Positions 43,592-52,759 are shown, counted from the stretch's first letter. The stretch: 64,000 nucleotides of DNA from JAJEEA01 sp965243615 (GCA_965243615.1 CBDEVO010000003.1:2480001-2544000); one strand, 5' to 3'. Numbers and translations are program-made. Notes: generated by a model not told the origin, from the sequence alone.

Positions 43592-46075
43592 GTGCGCGCC
43601 CGTCCCCGCCCCCGCATCCCGGGACATCCCCGATTGAGACTCTGCTGGCCCGTGTGCGGGCTGCTGCTCGTGTGCCCGGCGGTGGCGGCGCAGCCGGTCA
43701 CGACGGTCACCGGTGTCGCGCTCGACGGGGTGACGGAGGCGCCGATCGCGGGGACGCGGGTTGCCGCCGGCGAGCACGTGGCGGAGACCGGGCCGGATGG
43801 GCGGTTCGAGATCGCGCTGGTCGGCGAGGTGACCGGCCTGCGATTCCAGGCTGACGGTTATCTGGAGACGGTGGTGGAGATCGACCGCGACGCCGGGCCG
43901 GCCGCCCTCGAGGTGCGGCTGTTCCCCGAGACGTTCGCCGAGACGGTGGAGGTCGTGTCGGAGATGACGGTGCAGGAGCGGCCGTCCGCCACGCCGGTGA
44001 CCCCCGAGGCGGTCTTCCGGGCCCCCGGCAGCATCGACAACGTCTTCCGCACCCTCGACACCCTCGCCGGGGTGGCGTCGACCGACGACTTCGGCAGCCG
44101 GCTCGCGGTGCGCGGCGGCACGCCGGATCAGAACCTGACGGTCATGGACGGCATCGAGGTGCACAACCCCTACCGGCTGTTCGGCATCGCCAGCGCCTTC
44201 AATCCCGAGACGGTCGAGAGCTTCGAGCTCACCGCGGGCGGGTTCGGGGCCGCGTACGGCGACCGGCTGTCGTCGATCCTCGTGGTCGACAACCGGGCGG
44301 GCCGGCCGGAGCTCCAGGGCTCGACGGCGGCCAGCATCACCGACGCCAACCTCGTGCTCGAGGGGAGCACCCCGGTCGGCGCCGACGGCACGTGGCTGCT
44401 GAGCGCCCGGCGCACCTACTACGACCTCGTGGCGGGGCGCATCGCCGATCAGAACTTCCCGTCGTTCGCCGACCTCCAGTTGCAGGCGGGGTGGGATCTC
44501 GGACCCGGGCACCGGCTCACCCTGACCGGGCTCCGCAGCGTGGAGGACGCCGATCTCTCGTTCGACTTCGAAGACGCGGACGAACGCGCGACGTTGGGTT
44601 CGGACGTCACGAACGGGCTGGCGTCGGCCCGGTTCGACGCGGTGCTGGGTCCGCGGGCGACGGCCACGACCATCGTATCGTGGTACCGCAACCGCGAGTC
44701 GCTGCGCTTCGACGGGGAGATCCGCGCCGCCACGCGTTCCAACGCCCCCGACAACGACGTCGCGTTCGCCCGCTCGACCGTCGCGTTCGAGCGCGCGATC
44801 GTCGTGGCCGACCGCTCGCTGCGGCAGGACCTGAGCGTGCAGGTCACGCCGCGGCACCTCCTGAACGCCGGCGTCGAGCTGCACCGCCTGGAGACCGGCT
44901 ACCGGTGGCTGATCGCCGGCGACCGGAACGACACGCAGGCCAACGCGTCGAGCGTGCAGGGGGGCGCGGGTCTGCCCGACGACCTCGATTCCGTCCTCGG
45001 CGGCACGCGCGGCGGCCTCTGGCTTCAGGACACCTGGACCCCGTCCGAGCGCACGTCGTTCGAGCCCGGGCTGCGCCTGGACTGGAGCACCATCAACGGC
45101 GGCGCCACCGTTTCGCCGCGGCTGGCCGCGAGCTACGCGCTCGGGGGCGGGGCGCGCCTGCGGGCGGCGGGGGGGCTGTACACGCAGAGCCCCGGCTACG
45201 AGAAGCTGACCCAGTCCGACTACTTCGTCGACCTGTCCGGCGCGCGCGAGCTGGGGCTGCGCCACGAGCGGGCCACCCACCTCGTGCTGGGCCTCGAGCA
45301 GGACCTCGGCCCCGACCTGACGGCGCGGGTCGAGGGGTACTACAAGCGGTTCGACGACCTCCTCGTCGGCCGCCTGGAGACCGAGGCGGAACTGGCGGCG
45401 CGGGTGGGGCGGTACGACTTCCCCGAGGCCCTGCGCGAAAGCGTGCCCGCCGCCCCCATCATCCTCAGCGCGCCCACCAACGACGCGGGCGGCGACGCGT
45501 GGGGGCTCGACGTCTTCCTGGCCCACGGCAATCCCGCCGCCCGGCTCACGGGGTGGGTGTCGTACGCGTGGGGCCGCGCCGAGCGCGAGAGCTACGGCCG
45601 CCGCTACGCGTTCGAGTACGACCGGCCCCACGCGTTCAACGCGGTCGGCCGCTACCGGCTGACCAGCCGCTGGGACCTCGCCGCCACGGTGCGCCTCGCC
45701 AGCGGCTTCTCCCACACCCCGGCCCTGGGGCTGCGGGTGGCCTCGGTCGAGGACGACCGCGGCCGGCTCGTGCCCGCCACCGACATCGCGGGCAATCTGC
45801 AGTACACCGTCGACTACGGCGGGGTCGAGAACCTGAATTCGGCCCGGTTGCCGTACTACGCGCGCGTCGACTTCCGCGCCACCTACCAGCGCGGCGGCGC
45901 CGACCGAGGGTGGTCGCTCTACGTCGAGGTCATCAACCTGCTCGGGCGCGACAACGCCATCACGCTCGAGCCGCGGCTGCGGCACGACCCCGGCGCCGAT
46001 CTCCCCCGGCTCTCCGAGGTACCCTCGCAGGGCTTCCCCCGCGTCCCCACCTTCGGGTTGAGGTTCCGGTTCTAG
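43592..46075 (+). CDS. TonB-dependent receptor with carboxypeptidase-regulatory domain
   Basis: About 827 residues if started at the GTG at 43592; a TTG at 43634 is an alternative and neither has a strong ribosome-binding site. The signal segment is CGLLLVCPAVAAQPV. A short carboxypeptidase-regulatory-like domain (residues about 38-110) precedes the plug, with LAVRGGTPDQNLTVMDGIEV, HNPYRLFG, and then FELTAGGFGAAYGDRLSSIL. The barrel ends in FGLRFRF. The motifs match the receptor class whose plug lacks siderophore features and is common in Acidobacteriota and Bacteroidota. Ligand unknown. An insertion sequence starts 21 bases after the stop. Confidence 0.9.
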   Translation: MRARPRPRIPGHPRLRLCWPVCGLLLVCPAVAAQPVTTVTGVALDGVTEAPIAGTRVAAGEHVAETGPDGRFEIALVGEVTGLRFQADGYLETVVEIDRDAGPAALEVRLFPETFAETVEVVSEMTVQERPSATPVTPEAVFRAPGSIDNVFRTLDTLAGVASTDDFGSRLAVRGGTPDQNLTVMDGIEVHNPYRLFGIASAFNPETVESFELTAGGFGAAYGDRLSSILVVDNRAGRPELQGSTAASITDANLVLEGSTPVGADGTWLLSARRTYYDLVAGRIADQNFPSFADLQLQAGWDLGPGHRLTLTGLRSVEDADLSFDFEDADERATLGSDVTNGLASARFDAVLGPRATATTIVSWYRNRESLRFDGEIRAATRSNAPDNDVAFARSTVAFERAIVVADRSLRQDLSVQVTPRHLLNAGVELHRLETGYRWLIAGDRNDTQANASSVQGGAGLPDDLDSVLGGTRGGLWLQDTWTPSERTSFEPGLRLDWSTINGGATVSPRLAASYALGGGARLRAAGGLYTQSPGYEKLTQSDYFVDLSGARELGLRHERATHLVLGLEQDLGPDLTARVEGYYKRFDDLLVGRLETEAELAARVGRYDFPEALRESVPAAPIILSAPTNDAGGDAWGLDVFLAHGNPAARLTGWVSYAWGRAERESYGRRYAFEYDRPHAFNAVGRYRLTSRWDLAATVRLASGFSHTPALGLRVASVEDDRGRLVPATDIAGNLQYTVDYGGVENLNSARLPYYARVDFRATYQRGGADRGWSLYVEVINLLGRDNAITLEPRLRHDPGADLPRLSEVPSQGFPRVPTFGLRFRF

Positions 46076-46125
46076 CCGGCCCGCGGGCGGCGGCGGGGGT
46101 GCACGTCAGATTCGTGAGAGGCCTG

Positions 46126-47325
46126 TCAGGCGGCCCTGCCGGCTCGTCGTTCCCAGAAATCCTCGAAGCGGCCACTGAGCTTGCAGCACCGCAGGGCGAT
46201 GATGGCGTTGGCCCCGGCCACGGTCCAGTGCATGCCGGCGCGCTTGAGCCGGGCACCGATGGCGAGCTTGCAGCCGGCCTCGACGACGCCCGACGACACA
46301 CAGAGACCCGCCGCTCGGAACTCCGGATAGCGCATCCGGTGGCGGTTGCGGGTCAGGTAATCGATACACTTGCGGGCCTCCTCGCACTTCTCGCTGTGAG
46401 CGTGCAGTTCGGCCAGGATCGCATCGATCCGCCCCGCGTCCAACTCGTCCCGCCGGGCCTTGCCCCACCGGGCGGCCAAGTCCGTACCGGGGCCGTAGAC
46501 GGCCTTGGCGACATCGCACAGATGACCCTTGGCGTGGTAGATGTCGACGATTTGGATGGCGTCGGGAAAATGCTCGCCGGTCAGGTTCCAGATCCAGGGG
46601 GCGCCGTCGCCGATGACGACCTGTCGGGCGGCGGTGACGAAGCCGCGCCGTTGCGCCTCGCGATGGGCGCGTTGCGGGAAGGCGGCCGGCTGCGGGTCGG
46701 TGTCGCGGCTGGCTGCGCTCTCGACCGCGGCGCTGTAGCTGACCGACCCGGGGTCGCGTTCGGGGAGGCCGTCGGCGTTGCGGGTCTCCGCCGTCCACAC
46801 GGTGACGAGCTTGACTTCGCGGGTCTTGGCGGTGCCGTCGGGCTGCTTGCCGCGCCGGCCTTCCACCTCGGACTTGCGCACCGGCACGCCGGTGCCGTCC
46901 AGCCCCACATACATCGTCGGCGCCGCGGCGGGTGCGGGCTCGACCCGCTTGCGTTCGTCGTCGGCGACCTCGCGGCCCAGCGCTTCGGCGGTGCGCTCGA
47001 CCTGTTTGGGGTCAACCGCCACGCCGGCCAGTTCCCCCATCCACTCGCTCGCTTCGGCGAAGCTGACGCTCGTCGCCGCCAAGCCCACCAGCCGCGTCGT
47101 GGCGGGCGACAGCGAGGTGTCCTGCAGGCCCAGGGCCCGGTCGCGGGGCCAGGTTCCCCGCCGGCAGGCGGCGCAGTGGTAGTAGGCGCGGTGCAGGGTC
47201 AGTGGTCCCAACAGCGTGGTGAAGGTCTTCGGGCGGCGGCCGGCGTAGTGCGCCGTCTGGCCGCAGGCGCACACTATCGTCGAACCCGAATGGTCGGAAT
47301 CGTCTGCGTCGTAGTACTCCCCCAA
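46126..47325 (-). CDS. ISKra4-family transposase
   Basis: 399 residues from a TTG at 47325; protein-like sequence in the same frame continues upstream to about 47440 (LVGPGNVDAQDFEALEQALR) but has no start codon, so the N-terminus may depend on the short frame before it or be disrupted. Near residue 17 CACGQ and then YYHCAACRRG form a zinc-finger-like CxC/CxxC pair. The DDE-type catalytic domain follows: GLDGTGVPVR near residue 155 (first aspartate), VIGDGAPWIWNL and later GVVEAGCKLAIGARLKRAG with the terminal glutamate. This is a complete catalytic part. Confidence 0.88.
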   Translation of the reverse strand: MGEYYDADDSDHSGSTIVCACGQTAHYAGRRPKTFTTLLGPLTLHRAYYHCAACRRGTWPRDRALGLQDTSLSPATTRLVGLAATSVSFAEASEWMGELAGVAVDPKQVERTAEALGREVADDERKRVEPAPAAAPTMYVGLDGTGVPVRKSEVEGRRGKQPDGTAKTREVKLVTVWTAETRNADGLPERDPGSVSYSAAVESAASRDTDPQPAAFPQRAHREAQRRGFVTAARQVVIGDGAPWIWNLTGEHFPDAIQIVDIYHAKGHLCDVAKAVYGPGTDLAARWGKARRDELDAGRIDAILAELHAHSEKCEEARKCIDYLTRNRHRMRYPEFRAAGLCVSSGVVEAGCKLAIGARLKRAGMHWTVAGANAIIALRCCKLSGRFEDFWERRAGRAA

Positions 47326-47441
47326 CGCCTGCGCGGCGAGGCCGAGGGCTTGGCGACGGAGGGCCTGCTCGAGGGCCTCGAAGTCCTGCGCGTCGACGTT
47401 CCCCGGCCCGACGAGGACACCGATTTCAGCCGCGAGCGCGG

Positions 47442-47669
47442 CTACGAACCCTGCGCGCCAATCACCTTGGCGGCTTGGCTGGCCGTGGCGAGCGCTCGAC
47501 GGTGAACCGTCTGCAAGAGGGTCTCGAAGTCCTGGGCATTCGCGTCTCCTCGTCGGTGAAACGCGTCCACATCGGCCTTGACCGCCGCCTCCAACGCGGC
47601 GAACAGCTCCTGGACGCCCTTTTTTTTGGCCGCGTGATCGAGCGGTTCAGTCAACTGCGCCTCGGGCAA
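47442..47669 (-). CDS. short upstream frame inside the insertion sequence
   Basis: 75 residues from a TTG at 47669 with AGGAGG 8-9 bases upstream, a better start signal than the main transposase has. MPEAQLTEPLDHAAKKKGVQ begins it; it ends with DAQDFE-like text (NAQDFETLLQTVHRRALA) that resembles the N-terminal motif of the transposase in the next frame (DAQDFEALEQALRRQALG). It could be the first part of a frameshifted transposase or a duplicated N-terminus. A run of eight A lies in it on the minus strand (47627-47620). Confidence 0.5.
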   Translation of the reverse strand: MPEAQLTEPLDHAAKKKGVQELFAALEAAVKADVDAFHRRGDANAQDFETLLQTVHRRALATASQAAKVIGAQGS

Positions 47670-47834
47670 GGTCTGAATCCTCCTACCCGAGCCATCGGTC
47701 GATCCGTCCTCGCTCAATACCCCAACCCCAAATCCCCAACTTTCTTGACGTGCACCCCGGCGGCGGAGTGGCATCGCCGGTTGCGTGCTATGGTTGCTTG
47801 GCCCTTCGCTCCCGAGCGCAACTGGATTGCAGCC

Positions 47835-48035
47835 ATGTCGACGACAGTCACGCTGGACACCGGGATTGTCCGGGCGGTGCAGCGCGAAACCCGCAAGCAG
47901 TGCGAGGCGACCGCGGTACGACTTGCGCTGACCGCGTACCTGCGCACGCAGAAGCTGCGCAGGCTCGGCGATCTGGCTGGCCAAGTGGAGTTCCGCTACG
48001 CCAACGACGAGCTGGAGCGTCTCGAAGAGATCTGA
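47835..48035 (+). CDS. VapB-type antitoxin, without adjacent toxin
   Basis: 66 residues from the ATG at 47835. MSTTVTLDTGIVRAVQRETR and the following QCEATAVRLALTAYLRTQKL form the ribbon-helix-helix fold; the tail GDLAGQVEFRYANDELERLE is the usual toxin-binding segment of VapB proteins with a G-x-V-x-F/W motif. No PIN-domain toxin follows: the next gene is a P-type ATPase. The insertion sequence ends 77 bases upstream and may have separated or replaced other parts. Probably a solitary remnant. Confidence 0.7.
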   Translation: MSTTVTLDTGIVRAVQRETRKQCEATAVRLALTAYLRTQKLRRLGDLAGQVEFRYANDELERLEEI

Positions 48036-48157
48036 TCCGCCGGACCCACGACTTCCTGCCTCGATGGGGCGCCGACGCGATTCCCCGGGCGCCGTCATGC
48101 CAAGTCGACGGGCGTGGGTGGTTCGGGGGATGATGGTAGCGGCGACCGATTGACGAC

Positions 48158-50377
48158 ATGGAGACCACCATCCGCGAGAAACTGGACTACCGCGTCGAGG
48201 GCCTCGACTGCAACGAGGAGGCCACGCTGCTGCGCGACGCCCTCGCGGACCGCGAGGGCGTTCACGGGGTTTCGTTCCATGTCGTCGACGGCCGCATGAC
48301 CGTCGACGCCGATACGGACGCCTTCGGTCCCGAGAGTGTCGCCGACGCGGTCTCCCGGCTGGGGATGCGGGCCGAGCCGTGGGGCGCCGCGCCACGGGTC
48401 GAGTCGTGGTGGGAGGCGCATGGCCGCCATGCCCTGGTGGCGACGAGCGGGCTCGCGCTGACCGCCGGTCTCTTCCTGCACCTCGCGGTGGCGGGGGGCG
48501 GCGCGGTCGAGACCCTGCTGGCGCACAACCACGGGGCACACGGCGTCGACCTGCCCGTGGCGGTGCTGCTGCTCGTCGGCATCGCCGCCGGGCTCTTTCC
48601 CTCGGGGCCGAAGGCGGTGGCGTCGCTGGCCCGCCTGCGGCCGGACATGAACGCGCTGGTGCTGGTGTCGGTCGTCGCCGCCCTGTTCCTCGCCGAGTGG
48701 GCCGAGGCGGCGGTGCTGGCCTTCCTCTACGGGCTGTCGGGGCTGCTCGAGAACTGGAGCGCGCGGCGGGCGCGCAACGCCATCGGCTCGCTGCTGCGCA
48801 TCACCCCGGCGACGGCTTCGGTGGTGCACGGCGACCACGAGCACCGGACGCCGGTGGACCGCGTCGCGGTGGGGGCGCACGTACGGGTGCGGCCGGGCGA
48901 GCGCATTCCGTGCGACGGCGAGGTGACCGACGGCAGCTCCTATGTCGACCAGGCGCTGGTCACGGGCGAATCGGTGCCGGCCTGGAAGACGGCCGGGGAC
49001 GAGCTGTTCGCGGGAACCGTGAACGGCCACGGCGTGCTCGAGCTTCGGACCACGCGGGCCGCGTCGGACACGATGCTGGCCCGCATCACCCGCATGGTCG
49101 GCGAGAGCCACCATCACCGGGCGCCGACCGAGCGCTTCATCGATCAGTTCGCGCGCTACTACACGCCCCTGATGTTCGCGGTGGCGCTGGCGGTGGGGGC
49201 GGTGCCGCCGCTGCTGCTCGGCGGCGACTGGCAGCAGTGGTTCTACCAGGCGATGCTCATCCTCTTGATCTCGTGCCCCTGCGGGCTCGTGATCTCGACG
49301 CCGGTGACGATCGCCGCGGCCATCACGTCGGCGACGCGGCACGGCGTGCTGATCAAGGGCGGCTCGCACCTCGAGGAACTGGGGCGCCTGCGCGCGGTGG
49401 CGTTCGACAAGACCGGCATCGTCACGCGCGGCGAGCCGGATGTCCGCGAGCTGCGGCCCGTGAACGGCCGCTCCGAGCGGGAGGTGCTGGCCCGTCTGCT
49501 GTCCATCGAGCTGCGTAGCGAGCACCCCCTGTCGCGCGCCATCGTCCGCTACGCGCGGGAGCGCGGGGTCGAGCCGTCCGACCTGACCGACTTCATGGCC
49601 ATCGAAGGGCGGGGGGCGGAAGCGCGCATCGACGGCCGGCGGTTCTGGGTGGGGAGCACGCGCTTCGCCCGGGAACAGGCCGCGATCGAGGCGTTCGAGC
49701 CGCAGCTCGCAGAGATGCAGCGGGCCGACGAGACCGTCGTCGTATGCGGCGCCGGTGACGACGTCTGGGCGCTGGTGGCGCTGACGGACCCGGTACGCGC
49801 GGAAGCGCCGGCGAGCGTGGCGCAGATCCATCGCCAGGGGCTCCGGTCGGCCTTGCTCACCGGGGACAACGCCGCCACCGCCCGCAGCGTCGGCGCCCGC
49901 GTGCGCGTGGCGGACGTGCGGCCCGAGCTGCTGCCGGACGGCAAGGCGGAGGCGATCGACGAGATGATCGCGCGCCACGGCCCGACCGCGATGGTCGGCG
50001 ACGGCATCAACGACAGCCAGGCCCTGCTCCGCGCCTCGGTCGGCATCGCGATGGGCGGCAACGCCACCGACGTCGCCGCCGAATCGGCCGACGTCGTGCT
50101 GATGCACGACGACCTGCGGAAGCTCCCGTTCGTGGTGGAGCACGCGCGCCGCGCCCGGCGGGTCATCATCGAGAACATCACCGTCGCCCTCGGCGCCAAG
50201 GCGGTCTTCCTCGTCTTCATGGCCTTCGGGGCCGCCACCCTCTGGATGGCGGTGGCCGCCGACATGGGTGCGTCGCTGCTCGTCACCTTCAACGGCCTGC
50301 GCATGCTGCGGCCGGCCGATGTGCCGGGCGGTCCGGCCTCGGAGCCGGCGCTGGCCGGGGCCGGGCAGGAGCCGTAG
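48158..50377 (+). CDS. heavy-metal P1B-type ATPase (Zn/Cd/Pb-like)
   Basis: 739 residues. Residues 1-75 are a heavy-metal-associated domain with VEGLDCNEEATLL instead of the usual GMxCxxC; the DCxxEE form is known from Zn/Cd/Pb-type pumps. Eight membrane helices are expected, with the transport motif SCPCGL (CPC at about 373-375). The actuator motif is TGES. The phosphorylation site reads DKTGIVT at 417, whereas P-type ATPases normally have DKTGT, and the hinge is GDGINDSQ rather than GDGxNDxP. It should export divalent soft metals from the cytoplasm. No regulator gene is adjacent. Confidence 0.92.
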   Translation: METTIREKLDYRVEGLDCNEEATLLRDALADREGVHGVSFHVVDGRMTVDADTDAFGPESVADAVSRLGMRAEPWGAAPRVESWWEAHGRHALVATSGLALTAGLFLHLAVAGGGAVETLLAHNHGAHGVDLPVAVLLLVGIAAGLFPSGPKAVASLARLRPDMNALVLVSVVAALFLAEWAEAAVLAFLYGLSGLLENWSARRARNAIGSLLRITPATASVVHGDHEHRTPVDRVAVGAHVRVRPGERIPCDGEVTDGSSYVDQALVTGESVPAWKTAGDELFAGTVNGHGVLELRTTRAASDTMLARITRMVGESHHHRAPTERFIDQFARYYTPLMFAVALAVGAVPPLLLGGDWQQWFYQAMLILLISCPCGLVISTPVTIAAAITSATRHGVLIKGGSHLEELGRLRAVAFDKTGIVTRGEPDVRELRPVNGRSEREVLARLLSIELRSEHPLSRAIVRYARERGVEPSDLTDFMAIEGRGAEARIDGRRFWVGSTRFAREQAAIEAFEPQLAEMQRADETVVVCGAGDDVWALVALTDPVRAEAPASVAQIHRQGLRSALLTGDNAATARSVGARVRVADVRPELLPDGKAEAIDEMIARHGPTAMVGDGINDSQALLRASVGIAMGGNATDVAAESADVVLMHDDLRKLPFVVEHARRARRVIIENITVALGAKAVFLVFMAFGAATLWMAVAADMGASLLVTFNGLRMLRPADVPGGPASEPALAGAGQEP

Positions 50378-50558
50378 TTGAGTAGCATCAGGGGTCGCAC
50401 GCAGACTTGAAAACGGCCCTGCCGCAGGCGATCATGAGCGCATCCGGTCACTCGCGGACCTGGCCCGGAGAGCGTCGCCTGCGGCTCCGCTCGCCGCCCA
50501 ACCAACCCTGCCAGGAGTCTGCACCGTTCTACGGCGCAGACTCCTGGGGGAGGCACAG

Positions 50559-51653
50559 ATGCGCCACGCCACTCTTTCCATGCTGGCCGCGATTGTCGCG
50601 CTCGGGTCGCTGGCGGTCTCCGCAGGCGCGCAGGATCCGGTCGGGAGCAGCCCGGACGGGGCAGCGGAGCCGGCATTGCCGCGCATGCCCGACGGCAGGC
50701 CGGACCTCCAGGGCTACTGGACGACCCAGACCTTCACGCCGCTCGAGCGGCCCGATCATCTGGCCGACCGGGAGTCGTTCACCGAGGAGGAGTGGGCCCG
50801 GCTGCAGGAGACGCTCACGGCCGAGGGCGTCGATCCGTCCGCGCGCGAGATCCTCACCCTGATCGACATCGACGACCGCGAGGAGCTCGAGCGTTACAAG
50901 TTCCAGGGCAACCGCACGCGGGACGAGCGCCATCACATCCACTACGACAACGAGATCTGGCTGAGGACGCCGGTCCCCAAGGGGTTGTCGAGTCGGCGGA
51001 CCTCGTTGATCTCCTATCCGCGGAACGGCCGGTTCCCGCCGCTCACGGCTGAGGCCGCGGCGCGGGCGGCGGCCGACGCGGCTGCGCAGGCGCTCCCGGG
51101 CGCGTTCGACAGCCACGAGACCCGGCCCCTGTCGGAGCGCTGCATCGCCTGGTCGCACGAGGGCCCGCCCATGATGCCGCCCTCCTACAACGACATTCAT
51201 CAGATACTCCAGACGCCGGACCACGTCGTGGTGTTCAGCGAGATGGCCAACAACCCTCCGCGCATCATCCCGCTCGACGGGCGCCCGCACGTCCCCGACG
51301 CGATTCGGCAGTTTCCCGGCGACTCGCGCGGCCGCTGGGACGGGGACACGCTGGTCGTCGAGACCCGCAACTATGCGGAGCGGAGACGCTTCCGCGGATC
51401 CGGCGCCGGCCTCCACGTCGTGGAACGCTTCACCCGCACCGGCGCCGATCGGATTCGCTACGAGTTCACGGTCACCGATCCGGCGACGTGGACGAGCGAG
51501 TGGCGCGCGGAGATTCCCATGGTGAGGACGGAGGGTCCGCTGTTCGAGTACGGCTGCCACGAGGGCAACCACGACATTCGCCACATCCTCGAGATCCACC
51601 GCAACTTGGAACGGCAGGCGGCCGGGGACACGTCGGGGACGGATTCCCGGTAG
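50559..51653 (+). CDS. secreted protein of unknown function (family common in Acidobacteriota)
   Basis: 364 residues with GGGGGAGG 5 bases before the ATG at 50559. Signal peptide: MRHATLSMLAAIVALGSLAV with cleavage after AGA. The mature protein starts with PDGRPDLQGYW, has a Tyr/His/Arg-rich middle, then EGPPMMPPSYNDIHQI, DSRGRWDGDTLVVETRNY and later EYGCHEGNHDI. These motifs recur in a large family of secreted proteins of Acidobacteriota and Proteobacteria that has no assigned function. No catalytic set is identifiable. It stands alone between the metal pump and the converging nucleotidyltransferase gene. Confidence 0.8.
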   Translation: MRHATLSMLAAIVALGSLAVSAGAQDPVGSSPDGAAEPALPRMPDGRPDLQGYWTTQTFTPLERPDHLADRESFTEEEWARLQETLTAEGVDPSAREILTLIDIDDREELERYKFQGNRTRDERHHIHYDNEIWLRTPVPKGLSSRRTSLISYPRNGRFPPLTAEAAARAAADAAAQALPGAFDSHETRPLSERCIAWSHEGPPMMPPSYNDIHQILQTPDHVVVFSEMANNPPRIIPLDGRPHVPDAIRQFPGDSRGRWDGDTLVVETRNYAERRRFRGSGAGLHVVERFTRTGADRIRYEFTVTDPATWTSEWRAEIPMVRTEGPLFEYGCHEGNHDIRHILEIHRNLERQAAGDTSGTDSR

Positions 51654-51726
51654 AGCTCGGGCCGGGCTACCACATCGGCCTGCCCCCCCGTGCGCCACCG
51701 GCGCCTTCCAGTGACCGTTGACGCGT

Positions 51727-52392
51727 CTACCGCTCGTACCCGTGGTCGCGCTCGAACACCTTCGCCAACGCCTCGCGCGCTTGCCGGTTGACCGGCACGA
51801 CTGCCTCGACCGCCTCCATCAGCTTCTCGCGGCCGCTGTCGACCCGCACATCGATATCGACCGTGGTTCGGCCCCGGTCGAACGCTACGCTCATCGCGGC
51901 GCCGCCGAACACGTACACATGCGCGCGGGCGCCTCGCCTTGCCAGCTCCGAGGACAGCTCCTCGAACAGCTCGACTATCTGCTCACGGCCAAGGGGTCCA
52001 CTCAAAACGCTCGCCCCCTCGCGCGTCCAGATCCCGCGGGTCCGGTATCGCCCGTGCCGCAGGAACGCCGCCGGCGCGAAGATCACCGAGTACAGTCGTG
52101 TCCACGGCGTGTCCGCCACCACCCAGGTGGCGTCAAGGAACCGCTCCCGCTCGTCTACCCACGCCGGCTGTTCGTGCCCGTGCAGCCACGCCACGTGCTC
52201 GACCATCGCGGCCAGCAGCGCATCCCACCTCGTGCCCGTCAACGGCACCCGCTCGGCGAGCGCCGCTCGCTGTTCGGCCGCGCTGCGGCCATGAAAGCTC
52301 CGGGGGAGCTGACACACAATCCAACGGTAGGTGTCCTCGGCCGGCCAGCCTTCCTCGACCCCCTGGGTGTAGCCGCCCAGCGTGAACTTCAT
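51727..52392 (-). CDS. truncated fusion: uncharacterised N-terminal domain plus nucleotidyltransferase (AbiEii/MNT-like)
   Basis: 221 residues from the ATG at 52392, with GGAGG 8 bases upstream. Residues 1-125 (LGGYTQGVEEGWPAEDTYRW, FLDATWVVADTPWTRLYSVI) match no family I know. Residues about 140-221 contain YVFGGAAMSVAFDRGRTTVD then IDV, the GG-x(n)-D-x-D core of minimal nucleotidyltransferases of the AbiEii/DUF6036 type, which serve as toxins or antitoxins. The domain stops about 45 residues after the DID motif, where relatives continue for 100 or more, so it is truncated. Possibly two TA genes joined, with the enzyme part cut. Confidence 0.6.
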   Translation of the reverse strand: MKFTLGGYTQGVEEGWPAEDTYRWIVCQLPRSFHGRSAAEQRAALAERVPLTGTRWDALLAAMVEHVAWLHGHEQPAWVDERERFLDATWVVADTPWTRLYSVIFAPAAFLRHGRYRTRGIWTREGASVLSGPLGREQIVELFEELSSELARRGARAHVYVFGGAAMSVAFDRGRTTVDIDVRVDSGREKLMEAVEAVVPVNRQAREALAKVFERDHGYER

Positions 52393-52616
52393 CCTCACCG
52401 CCTCCGGCTCCCAAGATAGCACGCCGCTGGCTCACCGCTCTGCAAGTAGCTCACGTGGCCCTCAGGCCGTTGCGTCCGGCCGTCCTCGTTGTTCGGCGCG
52501 CAACTCGAGAGCCCCGGCGATCGTGTGCGCGGTCGTCGGCCGCCGTTCGATGTCGTCGACCATCAGCCCCCAGGGTGTGCTGTTGGTAGGCCGACATGGA
52601 ATCTCTCGGAGGTCGT

Positions 52617-52759
52617 TCAGCGGAGACGAGGGATTGCCGCGAGGCAGGCCGCCCAGTGGTCCATCAGCCGCCGCCGGCGCTCGAACAGGTCTCGCGCAGG
52701 CCGCCGCCAGATTGTGCTGGACCACGTGCGCTAGCGCCGCCTCGATCACCAACGTGTTC
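52617..52759 (-). pseudogene. C-terminal remnant of a P4-type tyrosine integrase
   Basis: The minus strand reads LVIEAALAHVVQHNLAAACA, then after a one-base shift DLFERRRRLMDHWAACLAAI and a stop at 52619-52617. The pattern A-L-A-H-V-V-x(n)-A-Y-x-R-D-L-F-x-R-R-R-x-L-M-x-x-W-A is the C-terminus of P4-family phage integrases. The expected tyrosine of A-Y is cysteine here, so even this fragment is changed. No tRNA gene, the usual insertion site, is seen nearby. Confidence 0.58.

Larger units (their letters stand above)
46097..47757 (-). mobile_element. insertion sequence of the ISKra4 family with terminal repeats and target duplication
   Basis: The 12-bp inverted repeats GGGTGCACGTCA (46097-46108) and TGACGTGCACCC (47746-47757) bound a 1661-bp element. 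The 9 bases CGGCGGCGG occur immediately outside both ends (46088-46096 and 47758-47766), as expected for a target duplication, though this is low-complexity sequence. The element encodes the transposase at 46126-47325 and a short upstream frame, both on the minus strand. It stands 21 bases after a TonB receptor stop and 78 bases before a VapB-type gene. Confidence 0.85.

Noticed and set aside
47620..47627. Run of eight A (minus strand) in the insertion sequence as a programmed frameshift site
   Set aside because: Slipping there would lead to a frame that is not protein-like until about 180 bases later, so it does not explain the split transposase.
52462..52752. A 96-codon minus-strand frame in the island edge as a gene
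   Set aside because: Its first part is the integrase remnant and the rest is out of frame with it; it is better described as a pseudogene fragment.
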